From positions 248,001-312,000 of the forward strand of contig MAAO01000008.1 in NCBI GenBank assembly GCA_002163155.1: a stretch of 64,000 nucleotides of DNA. Direction: 5' to 3'. Shown here one piece after another: positions 24,972 to 34,162 of this stretch. This DNA is from Halobacteriovorax marinus (lineage in GTDB: Bacteria; Bdellovibrionota; Bacteriovoracia; Bacteriovoracales; Bacteriovoracaceae). The notes beneath the pieces are model-generated. The model made no database searches. It had not been told where the DNA came from and worked only from the letters and a program-made list of their open reading frames with translations. The translations under genes and the position numbers were made by a program. The first letter of the stretch is position 1; each line of letters opens with the position of its first letter.

Positions 24972-26855
24972 GTGAATTGGACATACGGAGCTTACTCTTT
25001 TCATTTTCTTCTCATTATAATTACCTTTCAAGCTAGATCAGCAGAACCAATAAAGGTTGGAATTTTACATTCTCTATCAGGCACTATGGCCATTAGTGAA
25101 AGCCCTGTTGTTATTTCAACTTTACTTGCAATAGATGAAATTAATGAAAAAGGAGGATTGCTAGGAAGAAAGATTAAGGTCGTTATAAGAGATGGTTCAT
25201 CGAACTTGAATCATTTCAAAAAACAGGCTGAGTCATTAATCTTAGATGAGGAAGTATCTGCTGTCTTTGGATGTTGGACTTCAGCATCAAGAAAGAGCGT
25301 CAAAATAATCTTTGAAAAATATAATAATCTTCTATTCTATCCTGTTCAATATGAAGGGCTAGAGCAATCTAAAAACATTGTCTACATGGGAGCAACTCCA
25401 AATCAACAAATACTCCCTGCCTTAGAGTGGGCAAAAAGAAATTTAAATATAAAAAAAATCTTACTAGTTGGTTCTGACTATATATTTCCACGATTAGCAA
25501 ACACTCTTTTAAAACATAAAGCGAAAGAAATGGGGATTAATATAACTGATGAAGTCTATATTCCACTAGGATCAAATGATATCTCTAAAATTAATGAATC
25601 AATAAAGAATAATAAACCTGACATGATTTTCAACACAATAAATGGAGATAGTAATATCGCTCTATTTGAAACAATTAAAAATACTGCCTTTAGTTCCGAA
25701 GAGCTTCCCATAATTTCATTTAGTATTGCAGAAACTGAAATTCAAGAAATGAATATTCAAGACACCAAGGGTCATTACGCATCTTGGAACTATTTTCAAA
25801 GTTTAAATACTAAAGAAAATATAATGTTTCTAAATAGATTAAAAATCAAAGCAGGAATAAAAATCGCATCGGATCCCATGGTTTCCGCTTACCAAGGTGT
25901 ACACTTATGGGCAAGGGCCGTTAAGCGAGGAGCAAGCCCTAATCCAGAAATAGTTAGAATGAATCTTAATGAAACATTCATGGGGCCCTCAGGGCCGGTA
26001 AAAATGAACGTTGAAAATAATCACATTTATAAGAGAGTATATATTGGAAAAATTAACTCCTTAAAACAATTTGATATTATTTGGAAAAGTAAAAAAATGA
26101 TTAAGCCCCTATCCTTTCCTCTTTCCAAAAAAAAGAGAGAATGGGAGAAAGTATTAACTACCTACTATAAGCTCTGGAATTACAATTGGGCACTTATACC
26201 ACAAAATAAAAAATCGAAGAATTCTAAAACTCTACGATTACTAATTCCTGAAGAAACCCCATACATGACACACATACTTAAAGAGTATAAAGACTTTGGT
26301 ATTTTAGGGAACTTCCTAAAGAATATTTTTGCTGAACAAGATATAGAAGTAAAATTTGAGAAAACACCAAAAGTAAGACTAGGAATGCTATACGAGGCTG
26401 ATCAAGTATCATTTCCACTTTCATCAAGCACGAAGTATCTCTCGGATATAATATGGAAAAGGTCTGTTGGTATTGGTTATAAGAAAAAAATAGATTTTGA
26501 TCAAATAAAAACAATAGGAGTAATTATTGGGGAAGAAATTCCAAAAAAAATAAGAAATCTTATTGCTACAAAGAACATAAAGATTAAATATTCATCAAAG
26601 AATAAATATAATGTAAAAAAGTTAATGCTAGACAGGGTTGACGCAGTAGTTATTGATGAAGCTCAACTTTACTACTTCTCATCTTTATTACCATTTAGTA
26701 TATTTGATATTACTTTTGATGAAAAATATAAAGTTGAAATTGATATGAAGGTAAATTTTCAAAATAAAAAGGAAAGAGATCAATTTAATTTCTATTTACA
26801 AAAATATCGTCACAAAAATGTAATAAACCTTCCTAGACCACCCTGGAGAAGATGA
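24972..26855 (+). CDS. Orphan periplasmic protein fusing a UrtA/branched-chain-type binding domain to a second binding-protein-like domain
   Basis: A 627-residue exported protein with a GTG start after AAGAGGA. Residues 25-400 are a type I periplasmic binding fold of the urea/amide/branched-chain class: 'IKVGILHSLSGTMAISESPVV', 'VSAVFGCWTSASRKSV', 'NNLLFYPVQYEGLEQSKNIVYMGATPNQQ'. The latter is a UrtA/AmiC-like signature. After a linker, residues about 425-627 ('LRLLIPEETPYMTHILKEY', 'IKTIGVIIGEEIPKKI', 'LMLDRVDAVVIDEAQLY') look like a family 3 binding domain. No ABC transporter gene is present. The next gene is a chemoreceptor, so a sensory partnership is likely. Confidence 0.72.
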   Translation: MNWTYGAYSFHFLLIIITFQARSAEPIKVGILHSLSGTMAISESPVVISTLLAIDEINEKGGLLGRKIKVVIRDGSSNLNHFKKQAESLILDEEVSAVFGCWTSASRKSVKIIFEKYNNLLFYPVQYEGLEQSKNIVYMGATPNQQILPALEWAKRNLNIKKILLVGSDYIFPRLANTLLKHKAKEMGINITDEVYIPLGSNDISKINESIKNNKPDMIFNTINGDSNIALFETIKNTAFSSEELPIISFSIAETEIQEMNIQDTKGHYASWNYFQSLNTKENIMFLNRLKIKAGIKIASDPMVSAYQGVHLWARAVKRGASPNPEIVRMNLNETFMGPSGPVKMNVENNHIYKRVYIGKINSLKQFDIIWKSKKMIKPLSFPLSKKKREWEKVLTTYYKLWNYNWALIPQNKKSKNSKTLRLLIPEETPYMTHILKEYKDFGILGNFLKNIFAEQDIEVKFEKTPKVRLGMLYEADQVSFPLSSSTKYLSDIIWKRSVGIGYKKKIDFDQIKTIGVIIGEEIPKKIRNLIATKNIKIKYSSKNKYNVKKLMLDRVDAVVIDEAQLYYFSSLLPFSIFDITFDEKYKVEIDMKVNFQNKKERDQFNFYLQKYRHKNVINLPRPPWRR

Positions 26856-26944
26856 GATCTAACAAATTGATATTATATTTAATTATGTAAACCTTTTAAA
26901 ATATCGATAAAAGAGAAAGAAATATTTTTCAAATAGGATTAAAT

Positions 26945-28576
26945 ATGTCGATTGGAAAAAAATTAAAGATTTTAAATTATATTTTAGTTTTCTCTGTTGC
27001 TCTATTAATACTAACGATATTGTTTACCAGTTTTAATCAAACGAACCTTAATAGTTCTTATGAAACAAGATTTGGCTCATATTTACTTGCAGACGAATTA
27101 AGACAAAGCTCTGATGACCTCACAAGACTTGCAAGAACTTATGTAACCACTAAAGGGGAAAGTAAGTATGAAGAAATGTATTGGAAAATTTTAGATGTAA
27201 GAAACGGAAAAAAGCCTAGGCTTGATGGAAAAACAATACCACTAAAAGCTCTGATGAAGGATTTAGGTTTTACAGATCTCGAATTTCAAAAATTAAAAGA
27301 AGCTGAAGCAAACTCAAATAACTTAGTTACTACAGAAACAATTGCTATGAATGCCGTAAAAGGTCTTTACAACGACGGAACAGGAAAATACTCAAAGAAA
27401 GGACCAAAGGACATCAAATATGCTACTGAGATAATGTTCAATGATAAATACCATCAAGATAAGAAAATTATACTCGATCCAATAAATGAGTTTGATAAGA
27501 TCTTAAATGAAAGAACAAAGAATACTACAGTGAAATTCAAAACCAGAGGTAACAATTTGCTCTTGGTCATAGGAGGCTTATCTGTCGCCATTGCTGTGCT
27601 TATAATGCTTACAATATCAAATATTAGAAAGATTTTAATTCAGCTAAGCACAGAGCTAGAACAGTCTGCAAATAGTACTCGAGGCTTTTCAAATAAATTA
27701 GTGAAAGCTTCAGATCGATCTTTGCAACTCACAAGTTCACAAGCTTCAGCAATACAAGAGACTGTGACAACTTTAGATGAAATAACTGCCATGATGAAAA
27801 GAAGCGTTCAAAGCGCGAAAACATCGGAAGAAAAAACAGAAGACAGTTACAAAGTAATAAGAGAAGGAGTCGATTCAGTTGATGAAGTGATTAAGGCCAT
27901 GAATGATATAAATACAAGTAATGAAAATATAATGAAAGATATCAGTGAAAGTAATACGAAAATAAGTGGTATCGCCCAAGTTATTACAGAAATTGCCAGT
28001 AAGACATCCGTAATAAACGATATAGTTTTTCAGACTAAACTTCTCTCCTTCAACGCTTCAGTAGAAGCAGCTAGGGCCGGTGAAAATGGAAAAGGATTCG
28101 CAGTTGTTGCTGAGGAAGTTGGAAGTCTAGCTCAAATGAGTGGGAATGCAGCCTCAGAAATTTCGGACATGCTCGATGAAAGTATCAAGAGTGTAGAAGA
28201 GATTGTAGAAGAAATGAACAATAAAATAACAGATCTAGTTTCCATGGGAGAATCAAAGGTAAAAAAAGGAATTTCTGTGGCACAAGATTGTAAGAATGTT
28301 TTTGATAAAGTAGTCGTAAATTTTGATGAAGTAAAAGTAATGATGAATGAAATATCTAATGCTACACAAGAACAAGAGGTTGGTGTAAAGAACATTGCAG
28401 ATGCTATGAATGAAATTGATTCAGGCACAAATGAAACAGCTGAAACTGCAAACGAAACGAAAGTTTTTGCAGACGATATGATGAAACAATCTGACGAGCT
28501 CAAAGACCTAGTCGATTCACTACAAAAAGAAATACATGGAGAAACTAGTATAGAGAATTTAAAAATATCTGCTTAG
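26945..28576 (+). CDS. Methyl-accepting chemotaxis protein without evident HAMP domain
   Basis: A 543-residue chemoreceptor. TM1 is at about residues 12-32 and TM2 at about 205-225, enclosing a helical periplasmic domain ('[35 protein letters not shown]'). After TM2 I see no clear HAMP pattern; the chain passes into the long signalling coiled coil. The tip hairpin '[41 protein letters not shown]' is the CheA/CheW-binding core. No C-terminal CheR-docking pentapeptide is seen. It lies 89 bases after the double binding-protein gene, which may supply its ligand signal. Confidence 0.9.
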   Translation: MSIGKKLKILNYILVFSVALLILTILFTSFNQTNLNSSYETRFGSYLLADELRQSSDDLTRLARTYVTTKGESKYEEMYWKILDVRNGKKPRLDGKTIPLKALMKDLGFTDLEFQKLKEAEANSNNLVTTETIAMNAVKGLYNDGTGKYSKKGPKDIKYATEIMFNDKYHQDKKIILDPINEFDKILNERTKNTTVKFKTRGNNLLLVIGGLSVAIAVLIMLTISNIRKILIQLSTELEQSANSTRGFSNKLVKASDRSLQLTSSQASAIQETVTTLDEITAMMKRSVQSAKTSEEKTEDSYKVIREGVDSVDEVIKAMNDINTSNENIMKDISESNTKISGIAQVITEIASKTSVINDIVFQTKLLSFNASVEAARAGENGKGFAVVAEEVGSLAQMSGNAASEISDMLDESIKSVEEIVEEMNNKITDLVSMGESKVKKGISVAQDCKNVFDKVVVNFDEVKVMMNEISNATQEQEVGVKNIADAMNEIDSGTNETAETANETKVFADDMMKQSDELKDLVDSLQKEIHGETSIENLKISA

Positions 28577-28590
28577 TTATATTTACTAAT

Positions 28591-28619
28591 TTTCCAACTC
28601 TTAACATAAGAGATGGAAA
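28591..28619. terminator. Bidirectional hairpin between convergent genes
   Basis: TTTCCA-A-CTCTT / AAGAG-A-TGGAAA with a 5-base loop and one A:A mismatch. It lies 15 bases after the chemoreceptor stop and before the convergent small gene. Confidence 0.5.
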
Positions 28620-28634
28620 GATTAAAAATAAAAA

Positions 28635-28928
28635 CTAATTTCTCGGCTGACGTACATACTTACAAGTCTTAGTGTCATGAAGACTTACTTCATCAAAGCC
28701 TGGCTGACCCTGTCCGGCAGCATAAGCAAAGCTAGAGAAGCATAGAAGTGTTCTATCAGTTCTATTCTCCACTTCTTTACCTTCGTCACTAACACATGTC
28801 TCACCTGGAGTTGTATACTCAACGAAGCTAGAACCGTCTGCATAAGGAAAATCAGGACGACAGTTAGGTTCTTCACTCGCACTAATATTAAAAGATAGCG
28901 CTAAAACAAGTAGTGTTAAGTATTTCAT
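28635..28928 (-). CDS. Small secreted cysteine-containing protein
   Basis: A 97-residue protein with a signal peptide (MKYLTLLVLALSFNISA). The mature part of about 80 residues, 'SEEPNCRPDFPYADGSSFVEY' to the end, has four cysteines that could form two disulfides. I do not recognise a family. It precedes the large threonine-rich secreted protein gene on the other side but is read in the same direction after that gene's terminator, so it is probably separate. Confidence 0.55.
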   Translation of the reverse strand: MKYLTLLVLALSFNISASEEPNCRPDFPYADGSSFVEYTTPGETCVSDEGKEVENRTDRTLLCFSSFAYAAGQGQPGFDEVSLHDTKTCKYVRQPRN

Positions 28929-29077
28929 ATTATTTCTCCATTTAAATTTACATATTTATATACTTTCTGAGAAATGGGTCAATAGAATTTACTTTATTAC
29001 ATAATTAAGAAATGAAGTTAACTTACCGAATGTAGGAGAGACCTAAGATGAGTTTTACTTGTGTGAGGATAAATTGT

Positions 29078-29106
29078 AAAAAAAAAGCCCGCAGTTTCCT
29101 ACGGGC
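29078..29106 (-). terminator. Rho-independent terminator of the large secreted protein gene
   Basis: On the minus strand GCCCG-N10-CGGGC is followed by nine T residues. It begins 17 bases after the stop codon. A textbook intrinsic terminator. Confidence 0.8.
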
Positions 29107-29123
29107 CTTAAGTATGTTTTTAA

Positions 29124-31589
29124 TTATTTGTTATCAACAAATGCTTTCCAATCAAACATAAGCTCATGACGTCTGATTTCTTGTCCAGTAACACTATAAG
29201 TTCCAGTCATCCCTCTACCTTTAAGAAGGTTGAATATTGTTTGAAACGTAAATTGGTTTTCATTAAAGTGTTTACCAAATTTAGCGTAAGACTTAGTGAT
29301 ACAAAGTCTTCTGTTATCACCTGCACAAGACTTCATTTCTTTAAGGGCCTTAACCATTTTAGAAATATGTTTCTTAGTAGCTTTTGCAAAGAAGTACTTA
29401 CAAGTATCTAATCTATTTTCTACATTAGCTTCACAAATTCCATTTGCATCACCTTTCTTAAAGTAAGTTTCTACAAATAATTTACCTAGTTTTTGAAGAG
29501 CTTCTTCTTCTGTAGATATTTTATTAATCAAAACATCAGTAGCAGTTTGATCAAAGTTTAAGTTGAACATAACTTCTACATAACCCTTGTCTTTATCATC
29601 AGGAAGATCAACTTTTAGCTCTTGAGTAAGACCAGTCATTTTAATAAGAGCATTTACTTTTCTCTCAATATGCTTAATCTTACCTTTTGTTTTTGTGTAA
29701 AGGTAAGAGAACATACCAACAGTTCCAGTTTTCTTTTCTTTATTTTTAGTCGTTACATAATCAATCGCAGCGAAAGTAACGGCAGTGTTTGAAAGCTTAT
29801 TAAAAACTCTACTACCTTTATTCTTAACATACATTGAAGTTACAACATCATTTTCTGTTCCATCAACTAGGTAACTAGTTAACGACTTAGAAAAGACTTG
29901 TCCTTTTCCAGAAGAAAAATTCACAAAAGGAATTCCTGCTGTAAAAGTTCTCATTTTAGCTTCAAGCTTAGTTTTTGAAACTTCAGTTTTTAAAACTTTT
30001 CTAATATCAGTTTCTGCTAATCTTTCTGCAGGAACAAAGTCACCAGCAAGAAAACTATTCATAGCACTTAGCGCTTCTTCATCTTTAATATCAAAGAGAA
30101 AAGAATTTGAAACATTGTCAGATTTGATCTTATTTAATCCAACAGAAACAATTGAAAATCCTGTTGAGCGAGTTACTGATTTTAGAGCAGTGTTCTCTAA
30201 AGTAACCTTAGCAATGTTATCTGAAAGCTTCTCAACTGTTTGAGACCAAGTCCCTAGAGCTACGTGAGCGATACCCATGTGAAGTCCACTGAACCCAAGT
30301 CCAACAGTCGTCATGATACCACCGTTAACGTCGTATCTAAGCTTATCTCCAACACTCCAGCTATTAACTTCAGTTGCAGATTTTAGAGCCTTTCTTCCCT
30401 TGAATGCTTTGGCATCAATCTTATTATCTAAGAATCCTTCATAAGTCTTAGTTCTTCCAGCAATAGGAGCAATTCCAATTACCGGAGTTAAGTTACTTAA
30501 AGATCCATTATTAATATACTGAGCAGTCATTGCGACCCCAAGAGCACCAGTTACTGTAGAAGACTTCTTCATATAGAATTTATCATTCCACTTTGAACTC
30601 ATAAGCTCTGGAGCTTTTGTAGCGAAGTCTGCTCTTTTGAACATTGTTGTCTTGTTTGCATCTTTACCAGTTGAAATCGTAACAATCTTATTTGCTTTTA
30701 AGAAATCAATCATAATGATTGGAGCAAAATCAAATTCCCACTCTTTCTCTGCTTCAACAAAAGTTTCAGTACTTGTCTCAACTGTAGTTTCAACTTCAGT
30801 TTCATCAGTAGTTGAGCCTTCTGTAGTAACCTCTGTCTCAACTTGCTCGTCAACAATGTAACCATCAAGATACTCTTCTTCTTCACAACCACCTTGGCAT
30901 TCAGGATTATACTCAGGATGAGTTTCATTATAGAAATTGTGATCTTCAGAAATCTGACTAGTCGTCGTAGTTGTTGTTGTAGTTGTACTAGTGTTTGATT
31001 CTACATTAGTTGTTGTAGTCGTTGTTGTTGTAGTCGTTGTATTTCCAGCAGTCGCTGCATCTGTTTCAACAGTAGTGCTAGAGATAGACGCGTTAGACGA
31101 ACCGTTAGTACTAGAAGCGTCTGTAGAAGTTCCAAGAATTGCTCCTGCACAGCTATTTACACCGTCAAAACAAAGCTCTTCTTCAGCTCCTGCAAAATCA
31201 ATTGCTTCTTCAAAAGTTAAATCAGTCGTATCAACATAATACTGAGCCCTCATTTCAATCCACTCCGTATATGAGATTTCAGAGTTTGCAACATTTAGAA
31301 CTGTTGTAGAGTTCGTAATAGTTGGAATATCATAAATTGTAGAAAAATTTTCAGTTGGAAGAGAGATCGCTTGATAAGTTCTAATGTAGTAGTCGCTATC
31401 ATTAGTAGCACTTGGAATGAATGTAAAATACAATCCGTTAAAGAAAGGTACCATGTCTCCAATATTTGTATTTTCAAAATTAACATAATCAGAAACAAGG
31501 TTTCTATTTCTTAGAGCTTGTGCTTCAAGGTCAGCTGCGTTCGTATTAATACAAACAAGTACCAAAAGCGCACTTAAAAGTGACTTCAT
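29124..31589 (-). CDS. Large secreted threonine-rich protein of unknown function
   Basis: An 821-residue protein with a signal peptide (MKSLLSALLVLVCINTNA) and AGGAGAT before the start. Residues about 160-290 are low complexity: runs of 9-11 threonines separated by 'NVESNTS', then acidic Glu/Thr stretches ('EVTTEGSTTDETEVETTVE'), likely an extended and flexible or glycosylated stalk. The C-terminal 500 residues appear folded, with glycine-rich segments ('GGIMTTVGLGFSGLHMGIAHVALG') and cysteines near the end ('CEANVENRLDTCKYFF', 'CAGDNRRLC'). No family is recognised. A surface or host-contact role is possible. Confidence 0.6.
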   Translation of the reverse strand: MKSLLSALLVLVCINTNAADLEAQALRNRNLVSDYVNFENTNIGDMVPFFNGLYFTFIPSATNDSDYYIRTYQAISLPTENFSTIYDIPTITNSTTVLNVANSEISYTEWIEMRAQYYVDTTDLTFEEAIDFAGAEEELCFDGVNSCAGAILGTSTDASSTNGSSNASISSTTVETDAATAGNTTTTTTTTTTTNVESNTSTTTTTTTTTSQISEDHNFYNETHPEYNPECQGGCEEEEYLDGYIVDEQVETEVTTEGSTTDETEVETTVETSTETFVEAEKEWEFDFAPIIMIDFLKANKIVTISTGKDANKTTMFKRADFATKAPELMSSKWNDKFYMKKSSTVTGALGVAMTAQYINNGSLSNLTPVIGIAPIAGRTKTYEGFLDNKIDAKAFKGRKALKSATEVNSWSVGDKLRYDVNGGIMTTVGLGFSGLHMGIAHVALGTWSQTVEKLSDNIAKVTLENTALKSVTRSTGFSIVSVGLNKIKSDNVSNSFLFDIKDEEALSAMNSFLAGDFVPAERLAETDIRKVLKTEVSKTKLEAKMRTFTAGIPFVNFSSGKGQVFSKSLTSYLVDGTENDVVTSMYVKNKGSRVFNKLSNTAVTFAAIDYVTTKNKEKKTGTVGMFSYLYTKTKGKIKHIERKVNALIKMTGLTQELKVDLPDDKDKGYVEVMFNLNFDQTATDVLINKISTEEEALQKLGKLFVETYFKKGDANGICEANVENRLDTCKYFFAKATKKHISKMVKALKEMKSCAGDNRRLCITKSYAKFGKHFNENQFTFQTIFNLLKGRGMTGTYSVTGQEIRRHELMFDWKAFVDNK
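30960..31042. repeat. Trinucleotide microsatellite coding for threonine runs
   Basis: GTT/GTA/GTC triplets (ACN codons on the coding strand) in two blocks that encode the 11- and 9-threonine runs. Triplet slippage would change stalk length without breaking the frame. Confidence 0.7.
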
Positions 31590-31687
31590 AGGATCTCCTA
31601 GGTAGTGGGTTTAAAACTTAATTTATGTTGGCGGGAAGTTAACTAAATCCATTCTCTTTGAAAAGATAAAAAACCGAGTCTTTTACT

Positions 31688-31699
31688 TGCCTTAAGGCA
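31688..31699. promoter_or_regulatory. 12-base palindrome upstream of the threonine-rich protein gene
   Basis: TGCCTTAAGGCA is a perfect palindrome about 100 bases upstream of the start codon, just downstream of TATAAA on the minus strand. It could be an operator or a small leader hairpin. Confidence 0.3.
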
Positions 31700-31820
31700 G
31701 TTTTATACGGATTGGAATATTTGTTAGTGAGGAAATTTTGAAAGCTACTTATATCTCTTCATGACACAAGGAGTAAAGACAGGGACATTATCCAGAGAAG
31801 AACTCTCCTTCTAGTTACAC

Positions 31821-32483
31821 TTAATTTTCACCAAACATGATACTCATGCTCAGCAATACTGTTTCTTCTTTAATCCTACCATCTAAAGTATTATCAATAA
31901 CACCAAACTGATAAGAGGAGTATCTTACAGACCTATATTCAGCGTTTAGCGTAATAATTGGAATGAGAGTAACGCTTACCCCTAACCGTGTACCAATACC
32001 TACAAAAGCGACCTTATTATCCGTTCCTGTTTCAGTTAAAAGGGTCACTTCATTCTGATCAGTTTCTGTGTGTGTTTGATTTAGTTCTACCGTTTTAAAA
32101 CTGACCAACGCAGCTCCATAAACCCTGAAAGGTAAAATCGGAATATCCCAGCCTATGAAAGGCCCTAGGTCGAATGCTTGAAACTTCTTCTTACCTGTAT
32201 TAGATCTATTCGCACTCCCTTTCATCCAGCTTAAATTAGCTCCAATATGAAGACCAATACTTTGGATATAACCACCAATTCTAAGACCAGCATCCATAAA
32301 TTTGAGATCTTCATCTTCACCACGGCCGGCAATCCCTGGATTAAGAGTATCGCCTGAACCATTATCAACTAAGATTCCATCTGAATCACCACTAGCGTAA
32401 CCAAAGTAAGGCTCAAAGAAAAACCCCGCACTAGAAGAAAGTGAAAACACTAGTAGACTTAGGGCTAGAAAATATCGAAGCAT
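31821..32483 (-). CDS. Small outer-membrane beta-barrel protein
   Basis: A 220-residue protein with a signal peptide (MLRYFLALSLLVFSLSSSA). The mature chain begins 'GFFFEPYFGYASGDSDG', a usual first strand of eight-stranded barrels, and alternates hydrophobic strands with polar loops, e.g. 'FDLGPFIGWDIPILPFRVYGAALVSF' and 'VGIGTRLGVSVTLIPIITLNAEYRSVRY'. It ends 'LLSMSIMFGEN'. It belongs to the OmpA-like/Opacity-type barrel class in a broad sense; no OmpA peptidoglycan domain is present. Role unknown. Confidence 0.65.
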   Translation of the reverse strand: MLRYFLALSLLVFSLSSSAGFFFEPYFGYASGDSDGILVDNGSGDTLNPGIAGRGEDEDLKFMDAGLRIGGYIQSIGLHIGANLSWMKGSANRSNTGKKKFQAFDLGPFIGWDIPILPFRVYGAALVSFKTVELNQTHTETDQNEVTLLTETGTDNKVAFVGIGTRLGVSVTLIPIITLNAEYRSVRYSSYQFGVIDNTLDGRIKEETVLLSMSIMFGEN

Positions 32484-32738
32484 ATGACCTCCATAGTGAT
32501 CTAGAGTATTGTTTCAAATTTAGCCAAATAATCAAAATGGATACTCTGAAGGCAATGATTTCCAAGTTTTCACACAAACTAAACTTATTTAGTCCACATT
32601 TGATTCATCCTGATGCTCTTTTCTCCCCTAAGCCCATGAAAACTATACTAAAGATGTCTAGTTTTACTTTGAATGATATCGAATGTAGTTTAACCCAATA
32701 AAAAAGCATTTAAAGCATCAGTGGGAGTCATTTTGGGA

Positions 32739-34085
32739 ATGAATAAGCAAAGTCATCATATAGACCCAAGTCAACTATGGGAGATCCATGGCAAGTACTA
32801 TGATCTAACTCCCTTTATAGCGAGGCATCCTGGTGGCAAGAGAATGCTACTCTTATCTAAAGGTATGGACTGTACTGAAGTTTTTGAGAGCACTCATATT
32901 TTTGATAATTTGCCGAAGAAGATGTTACCCAAATTCTTTGTTGCCGATAACCCAAACTACAAACCTACCTACTCTTGGGAACCCGATGGATTTTACAATA
33001 CATTGAGAAAGAGAGTTCAAGTCTACTTAACAGAACAATCAAATCTATTAGACGGTAAGAAGAAGTATAGTTTTGATACCCACCATGGAAGTGGATGGTT
33101 TCTTGTGAGATTAGTGCTGCTCTTCATTTTCTCTTGGGCAGCTACTTGGTTTGGAATAATTGAAGGTAACCTCTATATTTGTGCCATCTGGCCACTCATT
33201 GCCATGTCCTTTGGAGGTTATGGTCATGAAGCACTCCATGCTGGTTTATTTAATTCTGTGTGGAAGAATCGCGCAGTGGCCTTCTTTAGTATGGACCTAC
33301 TAGGACTCTCCTCTTACGTTTATTCTGTCGTTCATATTACAGGTCATCATGCTCATACTAATGTGGAAGAAGTTGATCCTGATATGGTGGCCTTCTATCC
33401 AAACATAAGAACTTTCCCATCTCAAAAAAGATACTTTCCCCATAGATTTCAGCAATACTACGCGTGGCCGATTTACTTCTGTTCACTCTTTTTTGCCAAC
33501 ATCATGGACATCATAACTTTTATTACCAAGAAGTGGATTAATATAAGAGTAGAACGTCCCTACTTTTTAGAATTCGTTTTATTTTTCTTTTTTAAAACAG
33601 CTGCGATATCAATTCTCATAGTTTTACCATTCTTCTTGCATGATACTTCTAAGGCCTTAACTATTGTTCTACTGACAACAGGGGTAACAGGTTTTCTTAT
33701 TAATTTAACTTTTGCCGTTAATCATAAGAATAATGAAGCGATTGATTACCTAACTAATGACAAAAGAGGAAATGACTTAACCAAGTATGATTGGGGTGAA
33801 TTTCAAATCCTTACCACTTGTAATTTTCAACATGGTCACTGGTTTACAGATATGATATTCGCGGGTCTTACTCATCAAGTAGAACATCATCTTTTCCCTA
33901 TGATTAGTTATCAACATCTTCCTAAGATATCTCTCATAGTGCAAGAGACCTGTAAGGATTTTGATATTAAATATAATCTCTACCCTACTTACTTTGCTGC
34001 CTGCAAAGCTCACTTTAAATACTTGAAGGATCTTGGAAGAGAGCCATCACTAGAAAATGTAGAGTCAGTTGCAAGTTCGTCATAA
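32739..34085 (+). CDS. Cytochrome b5-fused front-end fatty acid desaturase
   Basis: About 448 residues from ATG 32739, preceded by GGGAG; the track start (GTG 32721) lacks a ribosome site. An N-terminal cytochrome b5 domain carries 'FIARHPGGKRMLLLSKGMDCTEVFESTH'. Then come membrane helices and the three histidine boxes: 'GHEALHAG' (HxxxH), 'HITGHHAHTN' (HxxHH) and 'QVEHHLF' (QxxHH). The Q-type third box and fused b5 domain define front-end (delta-5/6-like) desaturases, which insert double bonds between an existing one and the carboxyl end, using O2 and a di-iron centre in the membrane. Such fusions are typical of eukaryotes and uncommon in bacteria. Confidence 0.9.
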   Translation: MNKQSHHIDPSQLWEIHGKYYDLTPFIARHPGGKRMLLLSKGMDCTEVFESTHIFDNLPKKMLPKFFVADNPNYKPTYSWEPDGFYNTLRKRVQVYLTEQSNLLDGKKKYSFDTHHGSGWFLVRLVLLFIFSWAATWFGIIEGNLYICAIWPLIAMSFGGYGHEALHAGLFNSVWKNRAVAFFSMDLLGLSSYVYSVVHITGHHAHTNVEEVDPDMVAFYPNIRTFPSQKRYFPHRFQQYYAWPIYFCSLFFANIMDIITFITKKWINIRVERPYFLEFVLFFFFKTAAISILIVLPFFLHDTSKALTIVLLTTGVTGFLINLTFAVNHKNNEAIDYLTNDKRGNDLTKYDWGEFQILTTCNFQHGHWFTDMIFAGLTHQVEHHLFPMISYQHLPKISLIVQETCKDFDIKYNLYPTYFAACKAHFKYLKDLGREPSLENVESVASSS

Positions 34086-34121
34086 CTATTTAGCCTTAAA
34101 ACCTAGCAAACAACTCCCTAG

Positions 34122-34153
34122 GTAAGCACTAGAGTTTCAATTCTAGTGCTTAC
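34122..34153. terminator. Bidirectional hairpin terminator
   Basis: GTAAGCACTAGA / TCTAGTGCTTAC, a perfect 12-base stem with an 8-base loop in the gap between the convergent desaturase and MBL-fold genes. Confidence 0.7.
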
Positions 34154-34162
34154 ATAAATTAA

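Noticed and set aside
30991-31239. Valine-rich 82-residue plus-strand ORF
   Set aside because: It is the reverse reading of the threonine microsatellite in the large secreted protein.
32441-32701. 86-residue plus-strand ORF before the desaturase gene
   Set aside because: It overlaps the start of the beta-barrel gene, has no ribosome site or family resemblance, and most of it is ordinary leader sequence. Possible but unsupported.
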